NCBI RefSeq assembly: GCF_034479615.1
Contig: NZ_CP140255.1
Location: 2,046,001-2,110,000, forward strand
Source: Vreelandella neptunia
GTDB taxonomy: Bacteria; Pseudomonadota; Gammaproteobacteria; Pseudomonadales; Halomonadaceae
DNA length: 64,000 nt
Direction: 5' to 3'
Shown here: in pieces, positions 1 to 10,846 of the stretch
How positions within the stretch are numbered: position 1 is the stretch's first letter
How the letters are laid out: every line of letters starts with the position of its first letter
Program-made: the position numbers and the translations under genes
The notes under the pieces: generated by a model
The model's database searches: none
What the model was told of the DNA's origin: nothing
Seen by the model: only the letters and a program-made list of their open reading frames with translations

Positions 1-1
1 G

Positions 2-313
2 GTTGAGCAACTGCCGCAAGGCTTAGCCACAGCGGTGGGCGAAAAAGGCCAGCAGCTATCGGGCGGCCAAGGTCGGCGCCTGGCATTAGCACGGCTAATG
101 CTTCGCAGCCCTCAAGTGGTGATCCTTGACGAGCCATTTGCAGGTGTTGATACGGCGACGGCAAAACTCCTCGCGGTTTCCCTGGATCAATGGCTAATGA
201 ATCGAACGGTTATACTCTTTGTCCATCAAGTTAGTTCGCTGAACCCATTGCCTGGGGTCGAGTACCACTGGCATCTAGATGCCGGTAAACTTAGCCAATG
301 CCCGCTTAAATAA
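2..313 (+). CDS. cydC: ABC exporter C-terminal fragment, CydC-like (partial)
   Basis: The gene enters from the left edge, so only the last 103 residues are present. They hold the second half of an ABC ATPase domain: signature LSGGQ followed by GRR, Walker B VVILDEP with the D-loop GVDTAT, and an H-loop histidine in LFVHQ. The stop is at 311-313. The spacing of [12 protein letters not shown] and the short tail after the ATPase fit the CydC half of the CydDC cysteine/glutathione exporter needed for cytochrome bd assembly. The fragment alone cannot exclude another fused permease-ATPase. The deaminase gene follows 49 bp downstream on the same strand. Confidence 0.6.
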   Translation, partial: VEQLPQGLATAVGEKGQQLSGGQGRRLALARLMLRSPQVVILDEPFAGVDTATAKLLAVSLDQWLMNRTVILFVHQVSSLNPLPGVEYHWHLDAGKLSQCPLK

Positions 314-362
314 TCGATAATGAGCGATATGGATTCATTGATAAGACAGCTAGGAGCCCTCC

Positions 363-1355
363 ATGCACGATTTTTTACGCAATCTTCCTAAAGTAGAGCT
401 CCATTTGCATATCGAAGGCTCGCTGGAACCAGAGTTAATGTTTGCACTAGCGCAGCGCAATGGAATTGAGCTGCCCTATACGACAGCTCAGGAAGCCAAA
501 GATGCTTATCACTTCAACGATCTGCAGGGATTCCTGAATCTCTATTTTCAGGGCATGAGCGTGCTGCGTAACGAGGAAGACTTTTACGACCTGGCGATGG
601 ATTATTTCAAGCGCGCGCGAGGAGAGGGCGTTGTGCATATCGACATGCACTTTGATCCCCAGGCGCATCTACAGCGTGGCGTGCCGCTTGAAGTGGTCAT
701 GGCTGGACTATTAAAAGCTAAGCAAGAGGCAGAGGAGAACCTCGATCTCTCTATCGGCATGATTATAGCTTTTCTACGCGACCGTCCCGCAGATGAGGCG
801 TTGCATGTACTCGAACAAGCCGCTCCCTATTGGAAAATGCTGGATGCTATCGGTCTGGATAGTGCTGAACAGAATAATCCACCGGTAAAATTTGCGGAGG
901 TGTTTAAGCGTGCCAAGCAGCTTGGACTTGTGCGCGTGGCGCATGCGGGGGAGGAAGGGCCCGCAGAGTATATTAAAGAAGCCTTGGATGTACTTGATGT
1001 TCAGCGCATTGATCATGGGGTGCGCTGTTTGGAAAGTGATGAAGTAGTTGAGCGTTTGCGCAGTGAACAGATTGTTCTAACGGTTTGCCCGCTTTCAAAC
1101 GTGAGCTTAAAGGTAGTCGAGGATCTGCGTGATCATCCCCTGCCCAAGCTTTTAGCTGAAGGGCTCAAAGTAACCATTAGCTCGGATGACCCCGCCTATT
1201 TTGGTGGCGGTATGTTGACCAATCACATTGCTTGCGCCGATGCGTTTGGTTGGGACGAAGCGGTATTTCGTCAGCTAACCCGTAACGCTATTGAAGAAGC
1301 TTTTGTGACCCCGCAGCGCCGTGAAGATCTGCTGGCGCGCTTAGTGGCAGTGTAA
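363..1355 (+). CDS. add: adenine/adenosine deaminase family hydrolase
   Basis: A 330-residue zinc amidohydrolase of the adenosine deaminase family. Visible metal and catalytic residues are H14 and H16 (HLH, followed by IEGSLEP), H194 and E197 in the HAGEEG motif, a later IDHGVR histidine, and D275-D276 in SSDDPAYFGG. The SSDDPAYFGG and HIDMHFDPQAH forms resemble the bacterial/fungal branch shown to deaminate adenine (for example Pseudomonas PA0148) more than true adenosine deaminases, so adenine to hypoxanthine is the more likely reaction; this is inference. The start is set by AGGAG at 352-356, six bases before the ATG. It would feed hypoxanthine to the xanthine dehydrogenase encoded after the rRNA operon. 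Confidence 0.9.
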   Translation: MHDFLRNLPKVELHLHIEGSLEPELMFALAQRNGIELPYTTAQEAKDAYHFNDLQGFLNLYFQGMSVLRNEEDFYDLAMDYFKRARGEGVVHIDMHFDPQAHLQRGVPLEVVMAGLLKAKQEAEENLDLSIGMIIAFLRDRPADEALHVLEQAAPYWKMLDAIGLDSAEQNNPPVKFAEVFKRAKQLGLVRVAHAGEEGPAEYIKEALDVLDVQRIDHGVRCLESDEVVERLRSEQIVLTVCPLSNVSLKVVEDLRDHPLPKLLAEGLKVTISSDDPAYFGGGMLTNHIACADAFGWDEAVFRQLTRNAIEEAFVTPQRREDLLARLVAV

Positions 1356-1362
1356 CGTTTCA

Positions 1363-1395
1363 CCGCCTGGTCGCAATGACCAGGCGGCTGCTTTT
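1363..1395 (+). terminator. Rho-independent terminator after the deaminase gene
   Basis: A perfect 10-bp stem (1363-1372 with 1378-1387) closed by a five-base loop and followed by CTGCTTTT. It lies 7 bp after the deaminase stop and before the convergent peroxidase gene. Confidence 0.8.
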
Positions 1396-1434
1396 GCTAG
1401 GGCGATAGTTTGCGTGTCGGTTTGGAACAGTAGC

Positions 1435-2421
1435 TCAGGGTAGCGCCGGTACGTCAAAATCAGGCATTTCACCGGTTAGTGTATGAAGGAACGCGGTAAT
1501 ATCACTAATGGTGTCATCATCAAACTCCCGGCCAAGCATCTCTTGGCCCATTATCGCAACCGCCTCTTCCAGTGTTTCAGTCGCACCGTTATTCATATAC
1601 GGGTAGGTCACCGCCACATTACGCAGTGTGGGCGTTCTGAAACGGTACTTGTCGCTCTCCTCTTCAGTCACGACATAACGACCCAAATCGGTTGAGCCTG
1701 GTACCTGAATCGCATGAAATTGGCTATCGGTTAAAGCAGGGCCGCGGTGGCATGCAATACAACCGTTATCTACAAAGGCCACCATGCCGTCTTTGGCTTG
1801 CTGGTTAATCGCCTCCAAATCGCCATGTAGGTAACGATCAAAAGGGGAATTGGGTGTATTGAGCGTACGTTGGAAAGCTGCCAGCGCATGAGCCAAATTA
1901 TCATCGGTGATAGGTTCTTCTTGGTCAGGATAGGCGGCGCTGAATTTTTCCTGATAGAGCTCGAATCCCACCAGCCGCTCCAGGGCCATTTCCAGATCCA
2001 TCGCCATTTCCACAGGTGCTTCGATAGGACCTAGTGCTTGGCCTTCTAAATCAGGCTCTCGGCCATCCCAAAATTGTGATCCTAAAAAGCCACTGTTCAG
2101 CACGGTGGGGGTATTTCGTTCTCCGACCTGCCCATCGTGGCCGACAGCGCGAGGAATTCGGTCAGCCCAACCAAGCGCGGGGTTGTGGCAGGTGGCGCAG
2201 CTAATAACACCACTCGAAGAGATGCGTGGCTCGAAGAAAAGCATATTGCCCAGTTCGACCTTCTCCGCTGTTAATGAGTTGTTCGCGGGGATTGGCGGAA
2301 GGTAAGGCAGTGCCTCGAAGCGTTGGCGGTAATTTTCCAAGCCATCGTCAGCCAGAGCTACGCTTGCAACGAGAAAGCTGCTAGCAGCCAGTGCCGGTAG
2401 TAAAGTGGCTTTTATGGTCAT
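1435..2421 (-). CDS. di-heme cytochrome c peroxidase (CcpA/MauG family)
   Basis: A 328-residue exported di-heme protein. An N-terminal signal peptide (basic start, hydrophobic run, cleavage near ALA-DD around residue 25) directs it to the periplasm. Two c-type heme sites are seen: CATCH at residues 75-79 and CIACH at 221-225, spaced as in bacterial cytochrome c peroxidases. Conserved family segments include ELGNMLFFEPRIS before the first heme and RFRTPTLRNVAVTYPYMNNG in the C-terminal heme domain, where the methionine may be a heme ligand. The likely role is reduction of hydrogen peroxide with electrons from small cytochromes c. It stands alone, convergent with the deaminase and divergent from the rRNA operon. 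A MauG-like protein-modifying role cannot be excluded, but no amine dehydrogenase gene is nearby. Confidence 0.88.
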   Translation of the reverse strand: MTIKATLLPALAASSFLVASVALADDGLENYRQRFEALPYLPPIPANNSLTAEKVELGNMLFFEPRISSSGVISCATCHNPALGWADRIPRAVGHDGQVGERNTPTVLNSGFLGSQFWDGREPDLEGQALGPIEAPVEMAMDLEMALERLVGFELYQEKFSAAYPDQEEPITDDNLAHALAAFQRTLNTPNSPFDRYLHGDLEAINQQAKDGMVAFVDNGCIACHRGPALTDSQFHAIQVPGSTDLGRYVVTEEESDKYRFRTPTLRNVAVTYPYMNNGATETLEEAVAIMGQEMLGREFDDDTISDITAFLHTLTGEMPDFDVPALP

Positions 2422-2612
2422 GGTTATTCTCCCTTGCTTTTATAATCGACGTTTCGGTTTTGAAAGGATGAACCTCAACATCCTCTATCTATAAGCGTAG
2501 GGGAGAGGGCGGTAGTCGTTTTGTCCTAGATCAATACTTGCGCTGCTTTGCGGCGGGTTTCAGGTAAGCCCTAATCTTTAACGACTTTTAATAATAAATG
2601 TTGAAATCACTG

Positions 2613-2640
2613 TTGACCCTGTCGGTAAATCGGGTAGTAT
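2613..2640 (+). promoter_or_regulatory. rRNA operon sigma70 promoter
   Basis: TTGACC (2613-2618) and TAGTAT (2635-2640) separated by 16 bp, about 245 bp upstream of the 16S gene. The preceding 35 bases (2575-2610) are A/T rich, like an UP element. The stretch 2422-2612 between the peroxidase gene and this promoter shows no gene. Confidence 0.75.
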
Positions 2641-2674
2641 ACGCACACGTCAACGGGGCACGGCCTCATCGACT

Positions 2675-2687
2675 AGCTCTTTAACAA
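2675..2687 (+). promoter_or_regulatory. boxA antitermination element of the rRNA leader
   Basis: AGCTCTTTAACAA matches the rrn boxA core (TGCTCTTTAACAA in E. coli) that recruits NusB/NusE to the transcribing polymerase. A second copy lies before the 23S gene at 4901-4913. Confidence 0.8.
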
Positions 2688-2883
2688 TTTGATCAGGTAA
2701 TTCATGTGGGCGCTTGCTGATGTTGGTGGCAAATCACCAAATATCAAGGCAAGCGACTCAAGCAATAAGGTTTTAAAGGATTCGTCCTTTGGGATCTGTT
2801 TTGAATGAATTCGTTTGAACCTTGAGCCAAGTTTGGTTCGCTTCTGTCACTTTCGAGTGGCGGGTAAGAACCGCATAGATCTT

Positions 2884-4416
<1,533 letters not shown>

Positions 4417-4532
4417 AACGATGCGTCACAGTCGGTAAGCGTCCACAATGAATTACCTGATCAAGCAATAGAGCAAACGGTAGTTAGTTTAGTTGTTACA
4501 AAGGCATCAGAGCCTGTAACAACTGAATAGCC

Positions 4533-4609
<77 letters not shown>

Positions 4610-4610
4610 A

Positions 4611-4690
4611 ATTTTATCCAGCACTGCGTTATTTTATGACTCGCATAGCAGGCTATGCTTCGCCATAAAATGCCTTGTTCTGAATAAAAT
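4611..4690 (+). repeat. long imperfect hairpin filling the tRNA-Ile/tRNA-Ala spacer
   Basis: The spacer between the two tRNAs is almost wholly an imperfect inverted repeat. The outer arms are ATTTTAT (4611-4617) and ATAAAAT (4684-4690). An inner pair is ATTTTATG and CATAAAA. The centre is GCATAGC-AG-GCTATGC (4643-4658). It could fold in the precursor rRNA as a processing stem, or be a small dispersed repeat that landed in the spacer. Confidence 0.7.
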
Positions 4691-4714
4691 TACCCGGAAA
4701 AGTTGTGTGTTAAT

Positions 4715-4790
4715 GGGGCCATAGCTCAGCTGGGAGAGCGCCTGCCTTGCACGCAGGAGGTCAGCGGTTCGATCCCGCTTGGCTCCACCA
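4715..4790 (+). tRNA. alaT: tRNA-Ala (anticodon TGC)
   Basis: A 76-nt cloverleaf with an encoded CCA. The acceptor GGGGCCA pairs with TGGCTCC, and the anticodon TGC is at 4748-4750. It is the second tRNA of the 16S-23S spacer. Confidence 0.97.
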
Positions 4791-4900
4791 TTACGTTACT
4801 ACCCTGTTTAACCTTCAATACCGTTTGTGAATGTTTCGTGACCATTGATAAGTCGCGTGCTGTGGTTATAGCACCGTTTTATCACTGTTCATTGAACAGC

Positions 4901-4913
4901 TGCTCTTTAACAA
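4901..4913 (+). promoter_or_regulatory. boxA element before the 23S gene
   Basis: TGCTCTTTAACAA, identical to the E. coli boxA core, about 120 bp before the 23S gene, where rrn operons carry their second antitermination site. Confidence 0.75.
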
Positions 4914-5032
4914 TGTATATCATGCTGACAAGAACACTTCGCAAGAAGTGCTTCTTAAATTGTGATACGCGTCAGCGTATCCGGCAAAATGAAACGTGAT
5001 TATTGCGAACCCCAGACTCCTTCGGGTTATAG

Positions 5033-7924
<2,892 letters not shown>

Positions 7925-8073
7925 ATAACACCCAAGGGGTCTGGTCGTGATGATGACGTGAATGAATACCGGATACGCAGCGTGTGGCCCAGGCAACAGA
8001 CTGCCAGGGCGGCAGGCAATGAGACGAGCACAATTTAGTTAAAAACAGTCAGCATGATGTACATTACCCGTTA

Positions 8074-8192
8074 CGCCTGACGACCATAGCATGCGTGAAC
8101 CACCTGATCCCTTGCCGAACTCAGAAGTGAAACCGCTTAGCGCCGATGGTAGTGTGGGGTCTCCCCATGCGAGAGTAGGTCATCGTCAGGCA
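8074..8192 (+). rRNA. rrf: 5S ribosomal RNA
   Basis: About 119 nt. The terminal helix GCCTGACGA (8075-8083) pairs with TCGTCAGGC (8183-8191), and the conserved core CCGAACTCAGAAGTGAAAC is present. It follows the 23S gene after a 149-bp spacer in which no other gene is seen. Confidence 0.96.
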
Positions 8193-8206
8193 CTTATTTA
8201 ACGAAG

Positions 8207-8232
8207 AACCCAGCCCATCGGCTGGGTTTTTT
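8207..8232 (+). terminator. rRNA operon terminator 1
   Basis: The stem AACCCAGCC / GGCTGGGTT around a short loop, followed by a T run, 15 bp after the 5S gene. Confidence 0.9.
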
Positions 8233-8253
8233 GTTTGCGCGAAAGAAAAACAA

Positions 8254-8379
8254 GGGGTCTCCTCATGAACCCGTTTGTCGGGAACAAACGGGAACCGCTT
8301 TAGCGGGCCCGAAGGGCGAGTTTCAGGACGAGACGAGTAAAGTCCCGGAGCGCCGACCGGCTCATAGTCAGGCACTTAT
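8254..8379 (+). repeat. degenerate 5S 3' end interrupted by a 94-bp structured insert
   Basis: After terminator 1, GGGGTCTCCTCATG (8254-8267) repeats positions 8156-8169 of the 5S gene with one change. At 8367-8379 GTCAGGCACTTAT repeats 8185-8197 exactly. Between them lies a foreign-looking segment (8267-8360) flanked by direct CTCAT repeats at 8262-8266 and 8361-8365. The insert carries compact hairpins, such as CCCGTTTGT/ACAAACGGG at 8270-8292 and CCGC-TTTA-GCGG. The simplest reading is a partial duplication of the 5S tail that later received a short element with a 5-bp target duplication. No terminal inverted repeats were seen. Confidence 0.65.
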
Positions 8380-8388
8380 ATCAAGAAT

Positions 8389-8420
8389 CCCCCAGGGCTA
8401 ATGCCTTGGGGGTTTTTTTT
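8389..8420 (+). terminator. rRNA operon terminator 2
   Basis: The stem CCCCCAGGGC / GCCTTGGGGG followed by eight T residues, directly after the 5S remnant. It gives the operon a second terminator. Confidence 0.88.
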
Positions 8421-8480
8421 ATGGGCAAAGCAAAAGTGGTCTACCGGCCCAAATCAAAGTCACAAGACTCAGTGCTAGTT

Positions 8481-8575
8481 GTAGGAGGGCGCTTCAGCGC
8501 GCGAAGGGTGCCGAAGGCATCCCGGTTTTATTAGGCTGACAGCCTAAACAATCGCGCGCTGAAGCGCCCTCCCAC
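8481..8575. repeat. REP-like inverted pair (BIME-like)
   Basis: Two 21-bp arms (8484-8504 and 8552-8572) are perfect inverted copies, each with the core GCGCTTCAGCGC. The left copy is preceded by GTA, giving a GTAG head; the right copy reads GTGG on the opposite strand. The 47-bp loop holds two smaller hairpins, one of them TTAGGC-TGACA-GCCTAA. GTAG-headed short palindromes in inverted pairs are the hallmark of REP sequences moved by RAYT transposases. No transposase gene lies in the window. The rest of 8421-8655 shows nothing else. Confidence 0.7.
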
Positions 8576-8655
8576 GGTGCATTTACTAAGCTGGTAGCCA
8601 TCGGTCGCGAGCTAGAGCTCCCCCCAAGGTGGGGCTATGAAGCTAGCCGCAATGT

Positions 8656-9975
8656 TTAGGCTTTACCCCTGCGGTGTTGGCAAATGCCACCCGCCCAGGT
8701 TTCATAAATAGCGCGGTCGTCAGCCAGCATCATTAGCGCAAACAGCCGCTCACCAAGCGTGGTGCAATGATTGATTCGTCGAGAGAGTAGCGATGTTGCC
8801 TGGGTGTCAATCACCACAAAGTCAGCCTCAAGGGTTGGAGCGAGTTGACCGATGTGGCTATCCAGCGAAAGAGCCTTGGCATTCCCCATGGTTAAGCCAT
8901 AAAACCCCTGCCATGCGGTAAGGGGTTGACCGCCTAATTGACCCACTTGATAGGCTGCTTTAAGCGTTCCAAATCCCGATAAATCAGTGCCTGCGCCGAT
9001 ATCGCTAGCAAACGTATATGCCATGCCCGTTTGCTTGGCTGCTTCCCGGTCGAATAACCCGCTACCCAGAAAAAGATTGGAGCTGGGGCAAAAGGCAATA
9101 TTGGCGCCTCGATCCGCCAGGCGTTTGCGCATGCCGTTATCGAGATGAATGCCATGGGCGAAGGTGCTACGGGGGCCGACTAAGCCTGCCTCCTCATAAA
9201 CGGCCAAATAATCGCGACTGCCTGGAAACAGCTCGGCTACCCAATCTAACTCACCGCTGTTTTCAGCCAAGTGGGTCTGTAACCAAAGGCTAGGATCATT
9301 ACGTAAGAGAGCGCCGGCAGCGTCCATTTGCGTTTTAGTTGAAGTCGGCGCAAAGCGCGGTGTGACGCTATAGCCCAGGCGGCCATTGCCGTGCCAATCC
9401 TCAATCAGTCGCTCGCTTTCAGCAATGCCTGATGCACCGTCCAGCAGCGCCTCCGGCGCATTACGATCCATCAATACCTTACCCACCAGCATGCGCAGCT
9501 GGCGTTTTTGGCAGGCGGTGAAAAATGCATCTACGGAGCCAGGGTGGCTAGAGCCGAATACCTGGGCAGTGGTAGTGCCCGCACGTAGCATTTCATCCAA
9601 AAAAGCGTTAGACAGCGCTTCAGCATGGGCATGATTAGCAAAGCGACACTCTTCAGGAAAGGTGTAGTCGTTTAGCCAGTCAAGCAGTTGGCGGCCATAA
9701 GAAGCCATGATATCCAGCTGGACATAGTGCACGTGGGTATCGATAAACCCCGGCATAATCAGCTTGTCACGATAGTCGACAACGTCAGCTCCTTTGGGTA
9801 GCGAAGATGAGAGCTCAGCGAAATGGCCGACGGCATGAATATGCTGGCCTTTCAACCAGAGCAGCCCGTCGCCGTAATGCTCTAAGCTGCCTGGTTCGGG
9901 CGTATTGCCATCGCCAGGGTCGCGGGCAAAACTAATCAATTCGGCACGAATAAACGTATCAGCAGAAGAATTCAT
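8656..9975 (-). CDS. guaD: guanine deaminase
   Basis: A 439-residue amidohydrolase that would deaminate guanine to xanthine. Visible zinc-site features are MPGFIDTHVHYVQ (H81 and H83), QTHLAENSGE, the histidine of STFAHGIHLDN, and FASDIGAGTDLSG near the C-terminal end of the barrel. The order and wording match GuaD rather than cytosine deaminase or atrazine-type hydrolases. The start follows the xdhC stop by a single base (TAATATG), so translation is probably coupled; no strong Shine-Dalgarno is seen. It is the last gene of the xdhABC-guaD operon, placing guanine breakdown directly before xanthine oxidation. Confidence 0.93.
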   Translation of the reverse strand: MNSSADTFIRAELISFARDPGDGNTPEPGSLEHYGDGLLWLKGQHIHAVGHFAELSSSLPKGADVVDYRDKLIMPGFIDTHVHYVQLDIMASYGRQLLDWLNDYTFPEECRFANHAHAEALSNAFLDEMLRAGTTTAQVFGSSHPGSVDAFFTACQKRQLRMLVGKVLMDRNAPEALLDGASGIAESERLIEDWHGNGRLGYSVTPRFAPTSTKTQMDAAGALLRNDPSLWLQTHLAENSGELDWVAELFPGSRDYLAVYEEAGLVGPRSTFAHGIHLDNGMRKRLADRGANIAFCPSSNLFLGSGLFDREAAKQTGMAYTFASDIGAGTDLSGFGTLKAAYQVGQLGGQPLTAWQGFYGLTMGNAKALSLDSHIGQLAPTLEADFVVIDTQATSLLSRRINHCTTLGERLFALMMLADDRAIYETWAGGICQHRRGKA

Positions 9976-9976
9976 A

Positions 9977-10846
9977 TTAACTCGGGGTCGTCGGAGAGTC
10001 GGTCATTAGCGTCCGCACTGCCTGGGAGTCAAGGCCGCGGTTTTCTTGAAAAGAGGGCGTGTCCGTTAGCCAAAGCAGTTCAGCCACCACCGTTAAAGCA
10101 ATCGCATAGGGCGTTTTATTACTCAGCTTAGTGGCGTGGATGCGACCGATGGGGCATCGCACACGCGCAATTTGCCCGGCGGAGTAACCATCGCGCTTAA
10201 GGCGTCCTTCAAAGCTTGCCCATTTGCTGTCAGAACCAATCAGCCCAATCGATGCGATGTCATCGCGCTCGATCAGCGCTTTGATCAGCGCATAGTCTTC
10301 GTCGTGGTTATGCGTCAATACCAGCGCGTGGCTATCAGCAGGCAAGGCGGCAACACTTTGCTGTGCGTCTTTGAGTGAATAACAGCTAAGTCGCGGCTGC
10401 TGCTGTTCAGCAAACGCATCGCTACGGCTATCATGCCAGTGCAACTGCCAGGGCAGCGGTGCACTTAGCTTCACAATTTGCTGCCCTACGTGGCCTGCAC
10501 CAAAGATCGCAATGTGCGTTGTAGTGCCTGGAAAGGCTTCCAAAAGGATATTAACGAATCCACCACAGCACTGACCGCTTCGTCCGCCCAGAGAGAAGGC
10601 TTCCAAGCTGATGCCGTAGCGTTTTTCTGTCAAACAAGCGCGTGCGGCGGTAATGGTCTGCCACTCAAAGGTACCGCCACCTAGGGTATCGAAGATATCA
10701 TCGTCGGTGATCAACATGCGTGCGCCAGGCTCCCGGGGAGTGGAGCCTGCGCTGGTTACCTGAGTGGCTAGTACATGGGGTATGCCGTCGCGCTGTAAGC
10801 GATGTAGCGCCGCATGCCAGCTTTCTGGGTTTTGACTAGAACTCAC
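9977..10846 (-). CDS. xdhC: xanthine dehydrogenase accessory protein XdhC
   Basis: A 289-residue molybdenum cofactor chaperone that, in characterised bacteria, binds the cofactor, promotes its sulfuration and delivers it to XdhB. The N-terminal XdhC/CoxI domain contains GGGTFEW and GGRSGQCCGG with the paired cysteines. The C-terminal Rossmann-like domain has IFGAGHVGQQ and the THNHDEDYALI motif. The start ATG overlaps the xdhB stop by 4 bp (ATGA), so the two are translationally coupled. Length and motifs are normal for the family. Confidence 0.94.
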   Translation of the reverse strand: MSSSQNPESWHAALHRLQRDGIPHVLATQVTSAGSTPREPGARMLITDDDIFDTLGGGTFEWQTITAARACLTEKRYGISLEAFSLGGRSGQCCGGFVNILLEAFPGTTTHIAIFGAGHVGQQIVKLSAPLPWQLHWHDSRSDAFAEQQQPRLSCYSLKDAQQSVAALPADSHALVLTHNHDEDYALIKALIERDDIASIGLIGSDSKWASFEGRLKRDGYSAGQIARVRCPIGRIHATKLSNKTPYAIALTVVAELLWLTDTPSFQENRGLDSQAVRTLMTDSPTTPS

